From [Eubacterium] yurii subsp. margaretiae ATCC 43715 (GTDB lineage: Bacteria > Bacillota > Clostridia > Peptostreptococcales > Filifactoraceae): DNA of 64,000 bases. Made by a program: the position numbers and the translations under genes. Below the pieces are notes generated by a model. It saw nothing but the letters and a program-made list of their open reading frames with translations, had not been told where the DNA came from and made no database searches. This document shows, piece after piece, positions 1-8,981 of the stretch (position 1 is its first letter; every line of letters begins with the position of its first letter). The stretch lies in the NCBI GenBank assembly GCA_000146855.1, contig GL405246.1:1650967-1714966 (forward strand), in the 5' to 3' direction.

Positions 1-523
1 TTGTTACTGCAAAAACAACATAGATGTCAGCTTTGCCGGCATTTGTGATGAAGATTTTTCCACCGTTTAAGATATAGTAATCTCCGTCCAATTCTGCAGT
101 AGTCTGTGTACCACCCGCATCTGAACCTGCTTCAGGTTCTGTAAGTCCAAACGCTCCTATTTTTTCACCCTTTGCAAGAGGAACGAGATATTTTTTCTTT
201 TGCTCTTCAGTACCAAATGCTGAAATAGGATAAGCTCCAAGAGAAGTATGCGCTGACAGTATAACACCTACACCACCGTCAACTCTTGACAACTCTTCTA
301 CTGCTATAGCGTAAGAAATAACGTCAAGCCCTGCACCACCGTACTCCTTGCCATAAGGAATACCCATTATGCCAAGATGCTCATCTCCCATTCTTTTTAC
401 TATTTCATCAGGAAATTGATTATTTTGATCCAATTCAAAAGTTATAGGTTTTACCTCTTTTTCAGCAAATTCTCTAATTTTCTTACGAAAAGCCTCGTGT
501 TGCTCTGTTGTCTTATACAACAT
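1..523 (-). CDS. Acyl-CoA dehydrogenase, N-terminal part (gene runs off the window)
   Basis: About 174 residues are visible, read from an ATG at 523 behind a strong GGAGGG ribosome-binding site; the remainder lies before position 1. The visible part covers the N-terminal helical domain and the start of the middle beta domain of the flavin-dependent acyl-CoA dehydrogenase family. The family signature [13 protein letters not shown] is present at about residues 124-136. Members remove two hydrogens from the alpha-beta bond of an acyl-CoA and pass electrons to ETF. In a clostridial anaerobe a short-chain (butyryl-CoA type) enzyme is the most likely member, but the substrate cannot be fixed because the catalytic glutamate region is outside the window. 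The family call is firm; the specificity is inference. Confidence 0.93.
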   Translation of the reverse strand, partial: MLYKTTEQHEAFRKKIREFAEKEVKPITFELDQNNQFPDEIVKRMGDEHLGIMGIPYGKEYGGAGLDVISYAIAVEELSRVDGGVGVILSAHTSLGAYPISAFGTEEQKKKYLVPLAKGEKIGAFGLTEPEAGSDAGGTQTTAELDGDYYILNGGKIFITNAGKADIYVVFAVT

Positions 524-1034
524 TTTACCCTCCTTGATTTTGTACAAATTTAGTATAATTTAAAAATAAAAAAAACAATTTTATCTACAGCCACTTAAAT
601 ACCGCTGAGTAAAGTCGAAAAATAAGTCAAAAACATAAACCTAAAAAATCAACTTTTCTTTAATAGTGGTATCGGCAGTTTTTGAAAAAATATAAGAAAA
701 AATTTTGTCCGTTTAGGAAAACGAACAACTTTAATGTGTATAATAATAGTACAGTTTTAGAAAAAAGTCAATATTATTTTATAAATTTTTAAATTTTTTA
801 AATATTATTAGAACCAAAGTTGTATAAGACTTATTTAATTCTTTGAAATCACTTATTTATAGCCACTATAATGAATTTCTAAACTTCAATTTAAATTAGG
901 TTTATATTCTCAATTAATATAGGACTTATTATTATTTTATAAGTTTTTTATATTTTTAGGACAATTTATCAGTTAAAATATTATGCAATCGTTACTTCTG
1001 TTGTAAATTCAATATTCATTAAAAAATTTAGACT

Positions 1035-1153
1035 TATACTAAAAAACTATCAAAAAGCCATGTAATTCTATTACAGCAAGATTATTGATAATCTACAAAA
1101 CTAATAATTTGCTAAAATAACAATCTTGGCAATATAAATGGTGATTAGTATTA
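1035..1153. repeat. MITE-like intergenic repeat, subfamily 1, copy A
   Basis: An element of about 119 bp that begins TATACTAAAAA and ends GGTGATTAGTATTA. It shares its left portion (AAAAAGCCATGTAATT-like) and right end with copies at 44838-44955 and 52493-52612. The ends form an imperfect inverted repeat (ATACTAA/TTAGTAT). There is no coding capacity. Confidence 0.6.
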
Positions 1154-1185
1154 GTCTGCTACAAAATTTTTTTGCTGATAATTTA

Positions 1186-1228
1186 TAAAAAACGGCATAT
1201 TTATAAGATTATAACTTACAAATATGCC
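1186..1228 (-). terminator. Intrinsic terminator of the 467-aa lipoprotein gene
   Basis: GGCATATTT at 1194-1202 is the exact inverse complement of AAATATGCC at 1220-1228. Read on the minus strand the stem is followed by a run of six T, 170 bp after the stop codon at 1400. A T-run on the other side means it could also work in the plus direction. Confidence 0.7.
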
Positions 1229-1399
1229 TTAATTTTTTTAACTATCTAAAATATTAAATTTATACTAAAAACTAAAGTTTAAATAGAGTTTAGTATTACA
1301 TCATCAAATTAGATTTTTTAAGAGATAATGTAGTGTAAATATACACTTTATGAAATAAAATTACCATATATTTCTCGTCTTAAAATCTCTTAGTTTAAT

Positions 1400-2803
1400 T
1401 TATTTTTCGTACATTGGCAATCTATATCCGTTATTTTTAGAGTTAAATACATTAATATAAGATACTGCATCTTCTTTACCAAAGTTTATTTCTATTCGAA
1501 GAAGTTCCGGAATTGAACAATATACTGTAATTCCTTTTTTATCCATATTTTCTTCAGCTTTATTCCAATACTCTATATTGTATGAGCTGTCACTTCCACC
1601 TGATATATATATAGGTTTTTCGTAAGCATGTATCATAAAATCTGATATCTTTTTATCTTTGCTACGTTCTTCTTTAAGTGAAAATACCTGTACCTTTCCT
1701 TGCATCTTATAGTCTTTAAGATTAACTCTGCATAGGTTGTACTCATCCTTTTTCTTAACAGGATCTGCATAAGATGTAAAATATAGGTATTCTCCCACTA
1801 TAGTAGGACAAAAACCTGCACTTTCAGTCAACCTTACATCTATTCCATTTACTATATTACGAGCATGTATCCTCTCTTTATCTTTGTCATCCTGATATAT
1901 CATCCATCCATCAACTATATAACAATAATAAGCATCGGCATCTTCTATAACAGTTTTTGAATTTTTAAAATCTGAATCTACAGATACTATATAATTGTTT
2001 TCATCCTTATAATAGAAACGATTATTGTATTTTTGTAAGTACTCTGTATTACCTGCCTTTTTCACCAAAACGTCAGCAGGGGACGAACCGTCTGTCTTCA
2101 CTCTTTTTATAGATCTGTCATTACCTTTTTGGGCTACATAATAGATGTAATCTCCGTCTTTTATCAAACGTGTAGCTTTAACATCGTCCAAAAGTTTGAC
2201 CTTATCTGCTTTTTTATATTCATTGTCAGGATAGTCATATCTCAATAATGCCCACTCATTTTTATTAAATCCTGCACCTATTATAAGCTTAGGTTCGGGC
2301 ACAATAAACATACCTAAGTTCATCGCATTGGACATATCTTGAGTTTCTTCAGGACTTACATCAGCTATAAACTCTTCCTTTTGTCCATCAAGTTCACCTA
2401 TCATCTCATCAAATTGGGCATAAAGCTTAGGTTTTTCCTTTGTTGCACTATACTCTAATTTTACCTTTTTATCCTTATTATCAAGTATGAGTTTATTTCC
2501 CTCTTTTACAAGTTCGAAAGTTTCTTTATCTGCAGTTACTTTAAAGCCCTTATCTGTTGCTTCCCACTTACCTTTTACCGGAATATTGATAAGAACAGCC
2601 TCAAAATCAGAATTGTCTTCAAAGATTAAAAACGGTAAATTACCATCCGGGAAAGATTCTTTGAGATAGCTATCATCAATTTTTTGTCCTTCTATCTCCC
2701 CACCTGTCAACAACCAATATTTTTCCATTTTGCTATCTTGACATCCTGTAAGTGTTAGACAAATTAAAAACATTGCTAAAAATAAAAAATTAATTTTTTT
2801 CAT
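1400..2803 (-). CDS. Lipoprotein: small paralogous lipoprotein domain fused to a DUF5050-like beta-repeat domain
   Basis: 467 residues. The N-terminus is a lipoprotein signal peptide with lipobox LTGC (Cys at about 21), so the protein should be anchored outside the cytoplasmic membrane. Residues about 28-130 match the domain that makes up the whole of the three neighbouring small lipoproteins: YW.L.G at the start, a central GKWE.(T/S)DKG, and EKPK near the end. The rest (about 165-467) is rich in short beta segments with repeated Y-containing patterns (YYVAQKGN, FYYKDENNY, YLYFTSYADP) and resembles the propeller-like DUF5050 architecture of clostridial surface proteins. Function is unknown. 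Its layout suggests that the small lipoproteins are a stand-alone module also used as a fusion partner. The start ATG has an AAAGGATGG ribosome-binding site. Confidence 0.85.
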   Translation of the reverse strand: MKKINFLFLAMFLICLTLTGCQDSKMEKYWLLTGGEIEGQKIDDSYLKESFPDGNLPFLIFEDNSDFEAVLINIPVKGKWEATDKGFKVTADKETFELVKEGNKLILDNKDKKVKLEYSATKEKPKLYAQFDEMIGELDGQKEEFIADVSPEETQDMSNAMNLGMFIVPEPKLIIGAGFNKNEWALLRYDYPDNEYKKADKVKLLDDVKATRLIKDGDYIYYVAQKGNDRSIKRVKTDGSSPADVLVKKAGNTEYLQKYNNRFYYKDENNYIVSVDSDFKNSKTVIEDADAYYCYIVDGWMIYQDDKDKERIHARNIVNGIDVRLTESAGFCPTIVGEYLYFTSYADPVKKKDEYNLCRVNLKDYKMQGKVQVFSLKEERSKDKKISDFMIHAYEKPIYISGGSDSSYNIEYWNKAEENMDKKGITVYCSIPELLRIEINFGKEDAVSYINVFNSKNNGYRLPMYEK

Positions 2804-2884
2804 TTAAAAACACCATCCTTTTAAAATATATATTTTTTTATACTGTAATAGCTAAGTCTTAGAGTCAAATCTCCTAATAGTCCT

Positions 2885-2893
2885 ATTATATCA
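2885..2893 (-). promoter_or_regulatory. Candidate extended -10 promoter for the 467-aa lipoprotein gene
   Basis: Read on the minus strand this is TGATATAAT, an extended -10 (TGnTATAAT) about 80 bp upstream of the start codon. The same motif stands in front of two of the paralogous genes (3597-3605, 5168-5176). No convincing -35 is visible. Confidence 0.4.
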
Positions 2894-3023
2894 TAATTGT
2901 TTACAAAATTACAATATCTATCTTTACGTTTTCCTAATAATATATCGCTAAAATTATGTGTTAAATCTTTAAATCAGGATATTTTTGACTGAAAGCAGTC
3001 AATCAAATAATAAAGCATACTTC

Positions 3024-3062
3024 AAAAAAAGCCCATAAAACAGAATTTCTGTCTTATAGGCT
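3024..3062 (-). terminator. Intrinsic terminator after the 138-aa lipoprotein gene
   Basis: The stem pairs AGCC.ATAA.ACAGA (3030-3044) with TCTGT.TTAT.GGCT (3048-3062), with small internal mismatches. It is followed on the minus strand by seven T. It lies 40 bp beyond the stop at 3102. Confidence 0.8.
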
Positions 3063-3101
3063 ATTTATTCTACTTCAAATTAAATTTAAAAATATCCGCA
3101 T

Positions 3102-3518
3102 TTACCAAGTTACCTTCTTAACAGCATCGTCATACGCTTTTGGTTTTTCAGTTGTCTTGGTAAATTCATACTTAGTCTTGTCCTCAGGAAAATCCATTAC
3201 CATCTTTTCTCCGTCAATGATAGCTTCTACTGTAGAACCATCTTTATCAGTCATTTTCACTCCCTTATCTGATGCTTCCCATTTACCATTTGATATCAAA
3301 GCATCACTGAAGTAAAAAATATACTTTGATTCGCCTTCAATACTAATAAAAGGCTCTTTTCCTTCTTGAACAAACTCTTTATCTTCAACCTTTTTCCCAT
3401 CAACCTCTGTACCTGTCAACATCCAGTAACCTTCTGGTGATGACTTATTACCCTGGCAAGCTGTCAATGTAATGCAAACCAAAAATAATGCTACAAATAA
3501 CAATCTTAGTTTTTTCAT
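3102..3518 (-). CDS. Small lipoprotein of the tandem paralogous family
   Basis: 138 residues with a lipoprotein signal peptide and lipobox LTAC (Cys about 21). The mature part is one small domain with the family pattern: GYWMLTGTEVDGKKVEDK near the start, GKWEASDKGVKM in the middle, and YEFTKTTEKPKAYD close to the C-terminus. The same pattern recurs in the genes at 4048-4452 and 4680-5084 and in the N-terminus of the 467-aa protein. The small beta-rich domain, with a strand ending in a conserved GKWE, is reminiscent of lipocalin-like or DUF4923-type lipoproteins, but I cannot assign a ligand. It is transcribed alone, with its own candidate promoter and terminator. Presumed cell-surface location; function unknown. 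Confidence 0.85.
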   Translation of the reverse strand: MKKLRLLFVALFLVCITLTACQGNKSSPEGYWMLTGTEVDGKKVEDKEFVQEGKEPFISIEGESKYIFYFSDALISNGKWEASDKGVKMTDKDGSTVEAIIDGEKMVMDFPEDKTKYEFTKTTEKPKAYDDAVKKVTW

Positions 3519-3551
3519 AAAAATACCATCCTTTCATAATATAATTAATTA

Positions 3552-3579
3552 TGACTGTATAAAATTTTTTTTACAGTCA
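3552..3579 (-). promoter_or_regulatory. Hairpin in the 5' untranslated region of the 138-aa lipoprotein gene
   Basis: TGACTGTA (3552-3559) and TACAGTCA (3572-3579) form a perfect 8-bp stem with a 12-base loop. It lies between the candidate -10 element (3597-3602) and the start codon at 3518. It could stabilise the message or bind a regulator; the sequence does not say which. Confidence 0.35.
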
Positions 3580-3596
3580 AACATCCTTCTGATAGC

Positions 3597-3605
3597 ATTA
3601 TAACA
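3597..3605 (-). promoter_or_regulatory. Candidate extended -10 promoter for the 138-aa lipoprotein gene
   Basis: On the minus strand this reads TGTTATAAT, an extended -10 about 80 bp upstream of the start codon, matching the spacing in front of the paralogues. There is no clear -35 hexamer. Confidence 0.4.
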
Positions 3606-4047
3606 TATTTCCCGATAAAAAATCAATATATTTAATAAAAAACTATAAAAATAATTTCTAATATTTTTTATAAAATTTACAAATTTCCCTATATATTTGT
3701 TTATATGCTAATACAGAAATTTAATTAAACAGATAATAATATAGCTCTATTAAATATTCATAAAGATATATTTTAAAATAGATACTGACACTTAAGTTCT
3801 ATTATAAATCACTCAAAAACTCTATAGTCTAATTACTTACAATGACGATAATTTTTTCTTTGTAAAAATGATCAACATTATTATATTATAAAATGGAATA
3901 AATTTAATATAAAAACATTTAAAATGGTAAGATATTAGTAATCTAAGATTCAAACTATGATTTGTTGTATAATAAAAAAACCTGTAAAACAGTAATTTGT
4001 CTTACAGGCAATAATTTATAACTTATATTTAATTTTCAAAATTTCTA
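3606..4047. other. Intergenic region between two lipoprotein genes
   Basis: AT-rich spacer. Apart from the upstream signals of the 138-aa gene and the terminator at 3974-4008 belonging to the next gene, I see no ORF, repeat or RNA signal. Confidence 0.5.
3974..4008 (-). terminator. Intrinsic terminator after the 134-aa lipoprotein gene at 4048
   Basis: CCTGTAAaACA (3981-3991) pairs with TGTcTTACAGG (3998-4008). The stem is followed on the minus strand by seven T, 39 bp after the stop codon. Confidence 0.8.
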
Positions 4048-4452
4048 CTATTTTACAACTTCATCATATACCTTAGGTTTTTCATTTGATTTTGTAAATT
4101 CAAATTTTGCCATACCTTGCATATCTAGTACCAGTTTATCTCCATCTTTAGTAGCTTCAACCGGTTTTTTACTCTTTTCTTCAATAAGCTTTACACCCTT
4201 ATCAGTTTTTTCCCAAGTACCTTTTACAACTTCAGAACCTGTACCAAAAAATGCAACAAACTTTGAACCTGCTTCAAGACTCAAAAATCCAACTTTACCG
4301 TCCGGATAAGCTTTTTCAAGTTCCACCTTTTGTCCCATTGCTTCCATACCTGACATTACCCAATAGCCTTCTAATGAATCTTTAGCTTGACAAGCTGTCA
4401 ATGTTAGACAAGCCATAAATACTGCAACTAATAATAATCCTAATTTCTTCAT
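4048..4452 (-). CDS. Small lipoprotein of the tandem paralogous family
   Basis: 134 residues, lipobox LTAC with Cys at about 21. The mature domain has the same layout as its neighbours: GYWVMSGMEAMGQKVE, then KGTWEKTDKGVKLIEE, then KFEFTKSNEKPKVYDEV at the C-terminus. It is the same length as the copy at 4680-5084 and close to it in the signal peptide and C-terminal third, which fits duplication in place. The middle, including FVAFFGTGSE, is the most divergent part. It has its own terminator and a ribosome-binding site AAAGGAC. Predicted to be an exported, lipid-anchored protein of unknown function. Confidence 0.85.
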   Translation of the reverse strand: MKKLGLLLVAVFMACLTLTACQAKDSLEGYWVMSGMEAMGQKVELEKAYPDGKVGFLSLEAGSKFVAFFGTGSEVVKGTWEKTDKGVKLIEEKSKKPVEATKDGDKLVLDMQGMAKFEFTKSNEKPKVYDEVVK

Positions 4453-4679
4453 AAAAATATAGTCCTTTCAAAAATAAAAAATACACCAAATCTCTCTTAA
4501 TCAGTCATATGTACGATATGCCCTATGATATAATAAAAATAAGGCTATAGTATATTAAAAGAAACAGTTTATGACATCTTAAGCTGAGATTAGTGATAAA
4601 ATGAACATTAAGACACTTAAGTTACCTGTAGTATTATATCTCATAAATCTTAAAAATTAATTAAAATTCCATCATCTCT

Positions 4680-5084
4680 TTACTTTTTAGTAACTTCATC
4701 ATAAGCCTTTGGTTTTTCCTTAGATTTTGTAAATACATACTTTGCTTCCAATTCAGGAATCCTCATCACTAACTTATCTCCTGCTTTTTCTATTTCTACA
4801 GATGTTTTAGTATTTTCATCTATTAATTTAACCCCTTTTCCCGTTTTTTCCCACTTGCCTCTTGTAGCTTCACCTACAAAGAAAACAACATAATGAGAAT
4901 TCTCCTCAAAGCTAATAAAAGGATATTTACCGTCAGATGAAACCTTATCAATATTAACCTTCTTTCCAAATATCTCAGCTTCAGATATTACCCAATACCC
5001 CTCCAAAGGTGTATTATCTTGACAAGCTGTTAATGTAAGACAAAGCATAAATACAGAAACTAACAACAAACTCAATTTTTTCAT
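4680..5084 (-). CDS. Small lipoprotein of the tandem paralogous family
   Basis: 134 residues with signal peptide and lipobox LTAC (Cys about 21). Conserved family landmarks are GYWVISEAEIFGKKVN, RGKWEKTGKGVKLIDE and KYVFTKSKEKPKAYDEV. It is the most upstream member of the array, behind a GGAGGGG ribosome-binding site and an extended -10 at 5168-5176. I found no strong terminator after its stop, so its message may run toward the next paralogue 228 bp away. Function unknown; the set of four suggests a surface-exposed or stress-responsive lipoprotein family that is being diversified. Confidence 0.85.
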   Translation of the reverse strand: MKKLSLLLVSVFMLCLTLTACQDNTPLEGYWVISEAEIFGKKVNIDKVSSDGKYPFISFEENSHYVVFFVGEATRGKWEKTGKGVKLIDENTKTSVEIEKAGDKLVMRIPELEAKYVFTKSKEKPKAYDEVTKK

Positions 5085-5167
5085 AAAAATATAACCCCTC
5101 CAAATAAATATAGTAATTATATATTAAAATACTTGTAAACCTAAGTCATATATTTTGACACTTAATT

Positions 5168-5176
5168 ATTATATCA
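5168..5176 (-). promoter_or_regulatory. Candidate extended -10 promoter for the 134-aa lipoprotein gene at 4680
   Basis: Minus-strand TGATATAAT about 84 bp upstream of the start, identical to the motif at 2885-2893 in front of the 467-aa paralogue. The -35 region is not distinct. Confidence 0.4.
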
Positions 5177-5518
5177 CAATATTATGATATCTGAAAATAA
5201 AATTTACTCTATGGTTACAAAATAAGGCATTACATTGAAAATTTTATTAATCTATGATAGAATTACAAAGTCAATTTTATCATTAAATACACTTGATAAG
5301 ATTCCAGAAAAAAACTGATTATACCTATAACTATGATTTAAGATAAATTTTCTTATTTTTTTGATTGCTATTATAAATTTTGAATATTTCAAAAAATTTT
5401 ACAAAAGTTTTAAAAATTACCTAAATTTCAAAAATTTGACCAAATTCAATCTTAAATTTTTCTTATTTTTACTCGATAATTAAAAGTCACATATTTTATT
5501 TTTATAAAGGATTGGCCT
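5177..5518. other. Divergent intergenic region between the lipoprotein array and ruvB
   Basis: AT-rich divergent spacer. It must carry the ruvB operon promoter, but several poly-A/T stretches prevent a firm choice. No repeat or ORF is evident. Confidence 0.45.
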
Positions 5519-6523
5519 ATGATTGAAACTATAGATGATAGAATTATAAATACTGCTTTTAAGAAGGAAGATGAGGGTGAAACTGACTTACGTCCTAAAA
5601 CTCTAAGCGAATATATAGGTCAAAAAAAAGCTGTTGACCAACTCGATATATTCATTAAGGCTTCCAAGAGCAGAAATGAATCACTCGACCATGTGCTTTT
5701 GTATGGACCTCCAGGTCTTGGTAAGACGACACTTTCTCACATAATTGCCAATGAGATGAACTCTAATATAAAAATCACATCAGGCCCGGCAATAGAAAGA
5801 GCCGGAGATCTTGCTGCACTCCTTACCAATCTTCAAGAAGGAGATGTGCTTTTCATAGATGAGATTCACAGAGTCAATCGCTCTGTTGAAGAGGTACTCT
5901 ATCCTGCAATGGAAGATTATTGTATAGATATCATAATTGGAAAAGGCCCGTCAGCCAGATCAATTAGACTGGATATACCAAAGTTCACCTTAATAGGTGC
6001 TACCACTAGGACTGGAATGTTGACCTCTCCTCTTAGGGATAGATTTGGAATAATATTGAACCTTGAACTTTATGGTACTGATGACCTTCTAAAAATAATT
6101 CTAAGGTCAGCAAATATATTAAACATTCCTATTAAAAAAGATGCTGCTATAGAAATAGCAAAACGTTCAAGAGGTACACCGAGAATTGCCAATAGAATGC
6201 TCAAAAGAGTAAGAGACTATGCTCAGGTCTTAGGTGACGGAGTAATAACAAATGAAATAGCTGACAAAGCTCTTTTGATGCTTGGTATAGACTCTCTAGG
6301 CTTGGATTCTTTGGATACTCGAATACTTAAGACCATGATTAGAAATTTTGACGGTGGTCCTGTAGGTATAGATACCATATCAGCAGCTGTAGGAGAGGAT
6401 AAGGAAACAATCGAAGATGTATGTGAACCGTTTTTGATACAAAACGGCTTTTTAATCAGAACTCCAAGAGGCAGAATCGTATCAGATGCTGTCTACTCTC
6501 ATTTTGGAATAGAAAAAAAATAA
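5519..6523 (+). CDS. ruvB: Holliday junction branch-migration DNA helicase RuvB
   Basis: 334 residues, full length for RuvB. The AAA+ core shows Walker A GPPGLGKT at 63-70, Walker B LFIDEIHR at 111-118 and the sensor stretch GATTRTG. The C-terminal winged helix carries the typical RTPRGRI segment. RuvB forms hexameric rings that drive branch migration of Holliday junctions together with RuvA. No ruvA is adjacent, although ruvA-ruvB is a common order. The SpoIID-like gene follows 16 bp downstream and queA after that, so the three are probably one operon; the ruvB-spoIID-queA order is familiar from Clostridia. The ATG at 5519 has an AAAGGA ribosome-binding site. Confidence 0.97.
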   Translation: MIETIDDRIINTAFKKEDEGETDLRPKTLSEYIGQKKAVDQLDIFIKASKSRNESLDHVLLYGPPGLGKTTLSHIIANEMNSNIKITSGPAIERAGDLAALLTNLQEGDVLFIDEIHRVNRSVEEVLYPAMEDYCIDIIIGKGPSARSIRLDIPKFTLIGATTRTGMLTSPLRDRFGIILNLELYGTDDLLKIILRSANILNIPIKKDAAIEIAKRSRGTPRIANRMLKRVRDYAQVLGDGVITNEIADKALLMLGIDSLGLDSLDTRILKTMIRNFDGGPVGIDTISAAVGEDKETIEDVCEPFLIQNGFLIRTPRGRIVSDAVYSHFGIEKK

Positions 6524-6539
6524 AAAAGGACGAGATTTT

Positions 6540-7829
6540 ATGAAAAAAATTAAAATTTTCATTACTGCTTTTGTTTTCATAATTTTGCTTTCTAATGCAA
6601 GTAATGCAGCAATGCCGGAAAAAATAGGAATAGGACTGAGATTTGGAAGTTCAGCCGTTTCAACTGCAGACTTTAATACCAGTGGACTTGTAGTTTCAAA
6701 CGATGTGTCAAATATAATGTTAAAATCCGGCTCCAACTATAATGTAAAACTTGCGGATATCTATGTATCTAAAGAAAACTATCAAAGTATCTCACAAGAA
6801 GGCATTAAAAAAGATGAGTCAGACTTTCCTTATTCGGACGACCTTACTGTATTTAAGTCTGCAAGTTTAAAAGCTAACGGTGGAACTAAGATTTCAAAAG
6901 CTGTAATAATATCAGATAAAAAGGGTAAGACAATATTTGCAACATCAGGAAGCGGGAATATATTCTTTACTTCAGCAGATTTTTCTCCTGTAGAGATTTT
7001 TGGCAATAGATATCGTGGAGGATTGAAATTTTTGAAAAATACTTCTTCCATCACTGTGGTAAACTATCTCAATGTTGAAGAATATCTCATGGGAGTAGTG
7101 CCAAACGAGATGAGCCCTTCATGGAATATAGAGGCTCTTAAAGCACAGGCTGTTGCTGCAAGAAGCTTTGCATACAGCAACTATTCAAAATTTACACCCT
7201 ATGGATTTAATCTGACTCCTGATACTAGATCACAGATGTACAAAGGATATAATAGTGAAAACGAAAGATCAAATCAAGCCGTAGCACAAACTAAGGGAGT
7301 AGTAGGATATTACAATGGAAAAATAGCCCAACTCATATACAATGCAAGTTCAGGTGGAAGAACAGAAAGCTCAGCAAATGTATGGGGCGGAAACATCCCT
7401 TATCTTGTAGCTCAAAATGATCCTTATTCTGTCAACAATCCTTACCAAAACTGGACATTTTCTATGACAGGCACTGAAATAGAAAACTTGATGAGAGCAA
7501 GGGGTAAAAATATAGGTAAATTAGTCGGAATAAGACTGGATGAAGTATCTCCTAGCGGATATATTTTAAAGATTACTTTTCTAGGTGATAAATCAAATGT
7601 CACTTATTCTAAGGATAATATCAGAGCGTCACTTGGATATTCAAAACTCAAGAGCCTATATTTCAATGTAAGTGCGACATATAATAACACCTATATATTC
7701 ACAGGAAATGGATATGGTCATGGTGTTGGCATGAGCCAATATGGTGCAAAAACTATGGCTGACTCTGGATACAATTATAAGAGCATATTGTTGTTTTACT
7801 ATCCGAACATAAGTCTCGGACAAATATAA
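6540..7829 (+). CDS. SpoIID/LytB domain protein (secreted peptidoglycan lytic transglycosylase-like)
   Basis: 429 residues with an N-terminal signal peptide of about 23 residues. The SpoIID/LytB domain spans about residues 165-420. It includes VVPNEMSPSWNIEALKAQAV (185-204), whose Glu190 corresponds to the catalytic acid of SpoIID. The C-terminus has GYGHGVGMSQYGA, the conserved metal-binding end of the family. SpoIID cleaves denuded glycan strands during engulfment in sporulating species, but paralogues also occur in non-sporulating Firmicutes, so sporulation cannot be inferred. It follows ruvB by 16 bp and precedes queA by 14 bp, which indicates co-transcription. No cell-wall-binding repeats are present. 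Confidence 0.9.
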   Translation: MKKIKIFITAFVFIILLSNASNAAMPEKIGIGLRFGSSAVSTADFNTSGLVVSNDVSNIMLKSGSNYNVKLADIYVSKENYQSISQEGIKKDESDFPYSDDLTVFKSASLKANGGTKISKAVIISDKKGKTIFATSGSGNIFFTSADFSPVEIFGNRYRGGLKFLKNTSSITVVNYLNVEEYLMGVVPNEMSPSWNIEALKAQAVAARSFAYSNYSKFTPYGFNLTPDTRSQMYKGYNSENERSNQAVAQTKGVVGYYNGKIAQLIYNASSGGRTESSANVWGGNIPYLVAQNDPYSVNNPYQNWTFSMTGTEIENLMRARGKNIGKLVGIRLDEVSPSGYILKITFLGDKSNVTYSKDNIRASLGYSKLKSLYFNVSATYNNTYIFTGNGYGHGVGMSQYGAKTMADSGYNYKSILLFYYPNISLGQI

Positions 7830-7843
7830 TACTAAGGATTTTT

Positions 7844-8878
7844 ATGAAAACTGAAGAATTTTTTTATGATTTACCGGAGCGTCTGATTGCACAAACTCCT
7901 CTTAAAGACAGGTCATCTTCAAAACTTCTCCTGTTAAACAAAGAAAGCGGAAATACTAAGCATGAGATTTTTAAAAACATAATTGACTATTTAGATAAAA
8001 ATGATGTACTTGTATTTAACAACACAAGAGTACTACCGGCAAGACTCTATGGTCTAAAAAAAGATACCGGAGCAAATGTAGAGATACTACTACTTAAAAG
8101 ATATTCAATGAAAAAATGGCAGGTGCTTGTAAAACCTGCAAAGAGATTAAAAAAAGGCTCTACTGTAAGTTTTGGGGAAGATTTACTATTAATGACAATA
8201 CTTGAAGAGTATGATGAAGGCATAAGAGATGTGGAGTTTTCTTATGAAGGAGTATTTGAGGACATAATATCTCAAATAGGATTTATGCCACTACCTCCAT
8301 ATATCAAAGAAAAACTACAGGACAAGGAAAGGTATCAGACTATTTACTCCAAAATTAACGGCTCTTCGGCTGCACCTACAGCCGGATTGCACTTTACTAA
8401 GGAGTTGATTGCTTCTCTTGAAGAAAAGGGAGTGCAAATAGAATATCTTACTCTACACGTTGGTCTTGGGACATTTCGCCCTGTAAAGGCGGAAGAAGTA
8501 ACTGACCATGTAATGCACAGCGAGCATTATGTAATAGATGAAGATACTGCCCAAAGACTGAATAAGGCGAAGAAAGAAGGTAAGAAAATAATAGCTGTAG
8601 GCACAACTACAGTGCGTACCTTAGAATCAGCTGTAAATAGAGATAATATTTTGGAAAAACTTGAAGATGACACTAGTATATTTATCTATCCTCCTTATGA
8701 TTTCAAATTTGTAGATTCTATAATAACAAATTTTCATCTTCCGCAGTCAACACTGATTATGATGATAAGTGCCTTTGCAGGTAAAGATAAGGTATTTAAT
8801 GCATATAAGGTGGCTATTGAAAATGAATATAGATTTTTCAGTTTTGGAGATTCGATGTTTATAGACAAGGATGTATAA
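7844..8878 (+). CDS. queA: S-adenosylmethionine:tRNA ribosyltransferase-isomerase QueA
   Basis: 344 residues, the usual length. Family landmarks are FNNTRVLPARL near residue 65, AAPTAGLHFT near 178, LHVGLGTFRPV near 206 and a C-terminal TNFHLPQSTLIMM. QueA transfers the ribosyl moiety of SAM to preQ1 in the tRNA wobble position to give epoxyqueuosine. The tgt gene, which often follows queA, is absent: the operon ends at a bidirectional terminator (8933-8975) facing the YycI-like gene. The ATG is preceded by AAGGA. Confidence 0.96.
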   Translation: MKTEEFFYDLPERLIAQTPLKDRSSSKLLLLNKESGNTKHEIFKNIIDYLDKNDVLVFNNTRVLPARLYGLKKDTGANVEILLLKRYSMKKWQVLVKPAKRLKKGSTVSFGEDLLLMTILEEYDEGIRDVEFSYEGVFEDIISQIGFMPLPPYIKEKLQDKERYQTIYSKINGSSAAPTAGLHFTKELIASLEEKGVQIEYLTLHVGLGTFRPVKAEEVTDHVMHSEHYVIDEDTAQRLNKAKKEGKKIIAVGTTTVRTLESAVNRDNILEKLEDDTSIFIYPPYDFKFVDSIITNFHLPQSTLIMMISAFAGKDKVFNAYKVAIENEYRFFSFGDSMFIDKDV

Positions 8879-8932
8879 AGCTAATTAAAGAAATATTTTC
8901 CAATACTTCAAATATAGTTTAATATAAAGCCC

Positions 8933-8975
8933 AAAAAATCACAACTACCTATTAAGTAGGCAGTTGTGATTTTTA
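8933..8975. terminator. Bidirectional intrinsic terminator between queA and the YycI-like gene
   Basis: AAAAATCACAACT and AGTTGTGATTTTT form a 13-bp stem around an inner CCTA/TAGG pair. A-runs and T-runs on the two sides let it act for both convergent transcription units. Confidence 0.9.
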
Positions 8976-8981
8976 TGTGTT

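Larger units (their letters stand above)
524..1399. other. Intergenic region, 876 bp, AT-rich
   Basis: No credible gene. It separates the acyl-CoA dehydrogenase start from the end of the first lipoprotein gene, both on the minus strand. It contains one repeat copy (1035-1153) and a terminator (1186-1228). Just beyond, near 1268-1303, is a short imperfect inverted repeat whose ends read TATACTAAA and TTTAGTAT, like a miniature of the same repeat family. The promoter of the dehydrogenase gene should lie between about 530 and 760 but I could not single it out. Confidence 0.6.

Noticed and set aside
5519..8878. Sporulation locus based on the SpoIID-like protein
   Set aside because: One SpoIID/LytB gene next to ruvB and queA is common in non-sporulating Firmicutes; no other spo gene is in the window.
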